Of a stretch of 64,000 bases of DNA, positions 60,501 through 64,000 are shown one piece after another. The DNA comes from Diprion similis (lineage: Eukaryota; Arthropoda; Insecta; Hymenoptera; Diprionidae). Below the pieces are notes generated by a model, which was given only the letters and a program-made list of their open reading frames with translations, searched no databases and was not told where the DNA came from. Position numbers and translations under genes: made by a program. Each line of letters starts with the position of its first letter. Position 1 is the stretch's first letter. The DNA is taken from NCBI RefSeq assembly GCF_021155765.1, contig NC_060111.1, forward strand, positions 7,494,981 through 7,558,980, read 5' to 3'.

Positions 60501-61617
60501 GGCGCCTTAGTGAACAATATATATATACATATATAATCAGTATAATAGTCAGTATCGACATGATCGCTGAACCGTATCGGCTGGTTACTTTTTATTGAAA
60601 AGGATCAATTCAATCGACCACCACATTCGCGTTTTGCAATATCCTACAGGTATATACCCCGTAATAAATTTGAGTCTCAGAACGAATTACGTATGACGCA
60701 ACGAGCCATTACACGGAAACACTGTGCGGTAAGCTAGCGTCAATATATCAGGATACGAATACTCGATTGCACCTTCTGGTGTTTTACAATACCCTTAGGA
60801 TATCGTTTATCTTAACAAAGTACGCGGTAAAGGACTCGTAAAAGTAAAATCCGATAAGTATTCGATTACATTACAGTAGCGAAAATAATAAAAAAAAAAA
60901 ATTCATATAATTCGTTTACTAATGAATGTAAAAATTAATAGATAATTTTAATAAATCCCTCCTAAGGATGACAAAAAAACTAGGCTCCAATTACATTCTT
61001 AAGATCCTTCTTACGGAAATATTTGACGTCAAGACTATTTCTACGCAAATGTAAAAACTTTCAGGTATAAAGTTTAAATTTTCATTCAAATAATGCCGAA
61101 ATAATCTCCTTGGAAACCGAACGTCGAGAAAAAAATCCCTGAACGTTAATCAAACATTGGGAAGGTAGAAAAAATTGTTGGAGTGAAAAACAAGGAAAAA
61201 AAAGAAAATTCGATTCGATTGTTAAGATTTATCGTACCTGTGACGGTGATGGCATGTTCGAAGTCGGCGCCTCCATCTGCCAAGAAATCGAAGCCTGGAA
61301 AAAAAAAAGAGAGAAAATCGTATATATAATAAATAATATATTATAATCCACAAATTAAAAAAATCAATATATAAAATAAAAAAAAGCCAATTCACTGTGG
61401 AATCATAAATGAACATAAATGAAGCCCCGTCAAAGAATAAAAATAAAAATAAAAAACCGCGAAAATACCGTATTGAGTTGCAAAAAAAAAAAAAAAAAAA
61501 AAAAATAAATAAATAAATACTCTGAAAACAATTTTAATTTTTCCCAACAACTAATTTCGATGTTTGTGGTTAAATAAAATTAACGAATGCATAATTAAGA
61601 AGCAAAAACGTACCCAT
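54541..61617 (-). CDS. SV2-like major facilitator superfamily transporter, ten exons
   Basis: Minus-strand exons 61614-61617, 61238-61294, 59402-59563, 57663-57825, 56706-56827, 56127-56592, 55182-55399, 54906-55065, 54692-54819 and 54541-54596 join in phase to 511 residues. The first coding exon holds only ATG plus one base. The N-terminus has DFEHAITVTGFGKFHF, typical of insect synaptic-vesicle-glycoprotein-2-like proteins. Residues 84-93 (GCLADTKGRK) form the major facilitator motif between helices 2 and 3. GEFQPTKYREK and FPESPKFLLECGEYDKAL follow at the family positions. A large non-membrane loop with several Cys lies in exon 7, between helices 7 and 8. Twelve helices are expected. The substrate is unknown: the family includes vesicle proteins and orphan organic-ion carriers. 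It converges with the homeobox gene. Confidence 0.92.
55600..55920. repeat. Degenerate TTTCAAACGATT-type repeat in transporter intron
   Basis: Words such as TTTCAAACGATT, GGTTTCAAGC and GTTTCAAACTGATT recur irregularly over about 300 bp. It is a decayed satellite-like tract with no coding value. Confidence 0.5.
56870..57620. repeat. Nested tandem repeat in transporter intron
   Basis: A short unit near TGTTGATGATTTTTTGAAA (19 bp) is arranged in a higher-order repeat. The marker GACGAGTTTCTTAAATG recurs at 56954, 57105, 57256 and 57426, that is at 151, 151 and 170 bp; the longer step equals one added 19-bp unit. Open frames through it are Asn/His/Ser-rich artefacts. It sits in the intron between exons 57663-57825 and 56706-56827. 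Confidence 0.85.
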
Positions 61618-62826
61618 GTTCAGTCTTGGCGATCTTTAAGGTTGAGGATGAAAATCGGTACTCCTCCGTGGAGAATCGGCCCGGGTTGGATCGCCGGCGA
61701 AGAATCCCCGCGTGTGAAATGAAAGAATGTCGAACTTTTCGTCGAGTCCGCGGGTTTTGTCTTTCTGAACCCCGGCTCCCCTCGCTCATTGGTTCGCACC
61801 CCGATATCTGTCGATCGCGGTTATCGCTTCGCAAAATTATTGTTTTTATTTATAAATTACGAAGCCAAGGAACGCCGGCTAATCGCCTGTCACCCGGTAT
61901 CTCGCTACCAGATATGTAAGAGGAATGATTTTTTATTTTTATTTTTTTTTCTTCGGTTTTGATCGGCTTCTTCCTCTATTTTGTATTATTTTATTTATTT
62001 TTTTTTTTTTATTTCACTCTTTAGTCTAAGAAACCAAACCTGATCCAGAATTCATTTTCATTCCGGATCGGTTCATCACCTTTGACATTGTCAGTTTTTA
62101 CGTTATTAATTATTAATTTGTTTATTGTAACGTGACTCGTGTACAGAAAACCGAAATCTTATTTGCAGAAGATTTTCCACCGATCATCGTCTACTTCAAT
62201 TCATCTACGTTGTCTTTGCTTCTTATGATTCGATTCTCTTCAAGCGATTCTTCAATATCCGATGACGGAGTTCAGGACGGAAGTCAAAGTTGCGTTTTCT
62301 GCGAAGGGATTCATGCCTATTTATGGTCAACTGTATATATCTTATTCTTAATCGGATGATTGAAAATAACTAATCTTTCATCGATAGAACAGGGACGAAA
62401 GTCCATAAGGAAGAGATCGATCGTATCGAATGACTTTTATAATGCTGAATTGCCAATTTGATAATATCAAGAAATTCTCAGACAGACGGTGAAAATTTCT
62501 CAAACCGAACAATGCAAATTCGAATAAAAGTTGAAAAATATACATTAAACAATTCCTGGAATGATTTTACTGTGTAAAATTTAAGTTTTATCGGAAATAT
62601 TTTTAACAGTACTGCCAATTTTTCGTGAAACGGTGAAATTTTCTTCGGCTGCATATTTTTATGGATCCGCGTGATTTTCAATAACGTTACAATTTATTAT
62701 CGAACGTCACGCGTGGTCATCCGTGTCACCGAGTGAATCATATCTATTTACGATAAAGTAATAAAGGTAGGAAAAAAAAAGGTGAAAAATATATGCGATA
62801 TTCAACTACCCACCACCTACGCGTGA

Positions 62827-62865
<39 letters not shown>

Positions 62866-64000
62866 GACATTGTTTACCAAAATTGCATTCAAGACGTTGT
62901 CTTTCAAATCAAACAATTTACAATTTAGCACAGCTGTGGAAGATTAAAATCGCCAAATTTAAACGCGATAAATAATATCGTGCCGGCTAATTTGTAGAAG
63001 AAAAAAAAAAAAAATGGGTCAACTTGTGAAAATGTCTTTTGAAATCAGCCTGGAACTAATATTTAGGCAAGCTAATATAGAAGGTAATTAAAACGCTTCG
63101 CGAGACGTAATGGAAATTTCATTTTCCACGTTACGGCGATATTTTTTTTGCCGCTACTATGAAGTTTGAATTTTAGATTTGATAAATCTTATGCCAGTGA
63201 CATGACATTGAGAATTGTATTCACGATTTTATATACGGGACTGAATTCGTAAAGACTTATAATTCAACAATCAATCGTTGGAACTCTACTTGTTATTCAA
63301 AATTTGTCATTAGCATTAACCAAATTTCGATAAAACATTTTAATACAATTATTTCCGTTGATTTAGAACGAAATACTGCTCATTCAACGTCACATACTTG
63401 AAGTGAAAATCCTGCTGTGAAGGAAAGGGAATGCAAATGAGCAAAAGGACATGGGAATTTTGCAAGATAACTCGCATCAGATGTGAGCAGATTGAAAGAT
63501 GAAGCTTAGGATCGAGTTTGCTGTTAGTGTATTTTTTTTTTCTATCTCTTTTGTGATTTTGTTTTTGTTTTTTTTCTTTTTTGTATGTTCTGGATAAGCA
63601 GCGTCACCTAATTACTTGTAAGTTGGATAAAATCAAAGCAGAAACGGATGCCATCGTCCGAGGATCAGCTGTTGACCAAATCAGATCTATAATCAAAAAC
63701 TTAAACTAAGATAAAATCGTCGATGAAATATTGCTACTGTGAAATGACGATGTAATTTCAATGATCACGTCAGCCATCGCGAAAAGTTTACTAGCCAGAT
63801 TTTTCTTTTTCAAAAATTTTTTCAGGATACATATCCTATCATTACGCAAAGAGAAATAGGTTTGCTGGAAAAATTTTGAGGAGGTACCGTATTACGGTTT
63901 TTTTTTTTCTTTTCTTTCTTTCTTCTATAAATAGGAATTTGAAATTTCAAAGAAAGCGAATTATCGTCAAAGCGTGTAGAATTCGGAAACTGTTCTATTC
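61618..64000. other. 5' flank of the transporter gene, no further gene
   Basis: A GC-richer patch at 61650-61910 directly upstream of the transporter start is the likely 5' leader and promoter. Beyond it the DNA is AT-rich with T/A runs (for example 62831-62860). No other exon was supported up to the window end. Confidence 0.45.

Overview
This window looks like nuclear DNA of an insect, most likely a hymenopteran. It is AT-rich, has long introns with GT...AG borders, is full of A/T runs and microsatellites, and holds a seven-transmembrane insect odorant receptor. The species cannot be read from the sequence; a sawfly or another basal hymenopteran would fit, but that is inference. Four protein-coding genes can be assembled exon by exon with matching splice phases.

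Layout. (1) 1-13 kb: no firm gene. It holds several hairpin-forming transposon remnants, an orphan terminal-exon candidate on the minus strand (3519-3616), and one copy of an old duplicated segment (about 7.64-9.76 kb) that contains a short ATG exon candidate. (2) 13.3-17.3 kb: a six-exon odorant receptor, plus strand. Two unrelated foldback elements sit in its second intron. (3) 18.9-24.0 kb: a 5.2-kb structure bounded by inverted repeats of about 370 bp, with a second 1.1-kb inverted-repeat element nested inside, followed by the second copy of the duplicated segment (24.17-26.76 kb). (4) 27.3-31.7 kb, minus strand: a six-exon gene for a 468-residue protein with a signal peptide, a His-rich region and one membrane segment, of a family I do not recognise. 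(5) 31.9-42 kb: gene-poor DNA with many simple repeats. (6) 42.6-51.9 kb, plus strand: a complete four-exon NK-like homeobox gene (289 residues) with an Eh1-type repressor motif, probably the Bari type represented by Drosophila CG11085. (7) 54.5-61.6 kb, minus strand: a complete ten-exon SV2-like major facilitator transporter (511 residues), convergent with the homeobox gene. (8) 61.6-64 kb: no gene seen.

The genes share no pathway that I can see; they are ordinary neighbours in an insect genome. The most notable pattern outside the genes is one miniature transposon family with ends TAGGGTGGCGC. It is present five times, with perfect 8-bp target duplications at two copies, which points to a hAT-type mobilising transposase. 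Three of the five copies sit just upstream of, inside, and just downstream of the homeobox gene.
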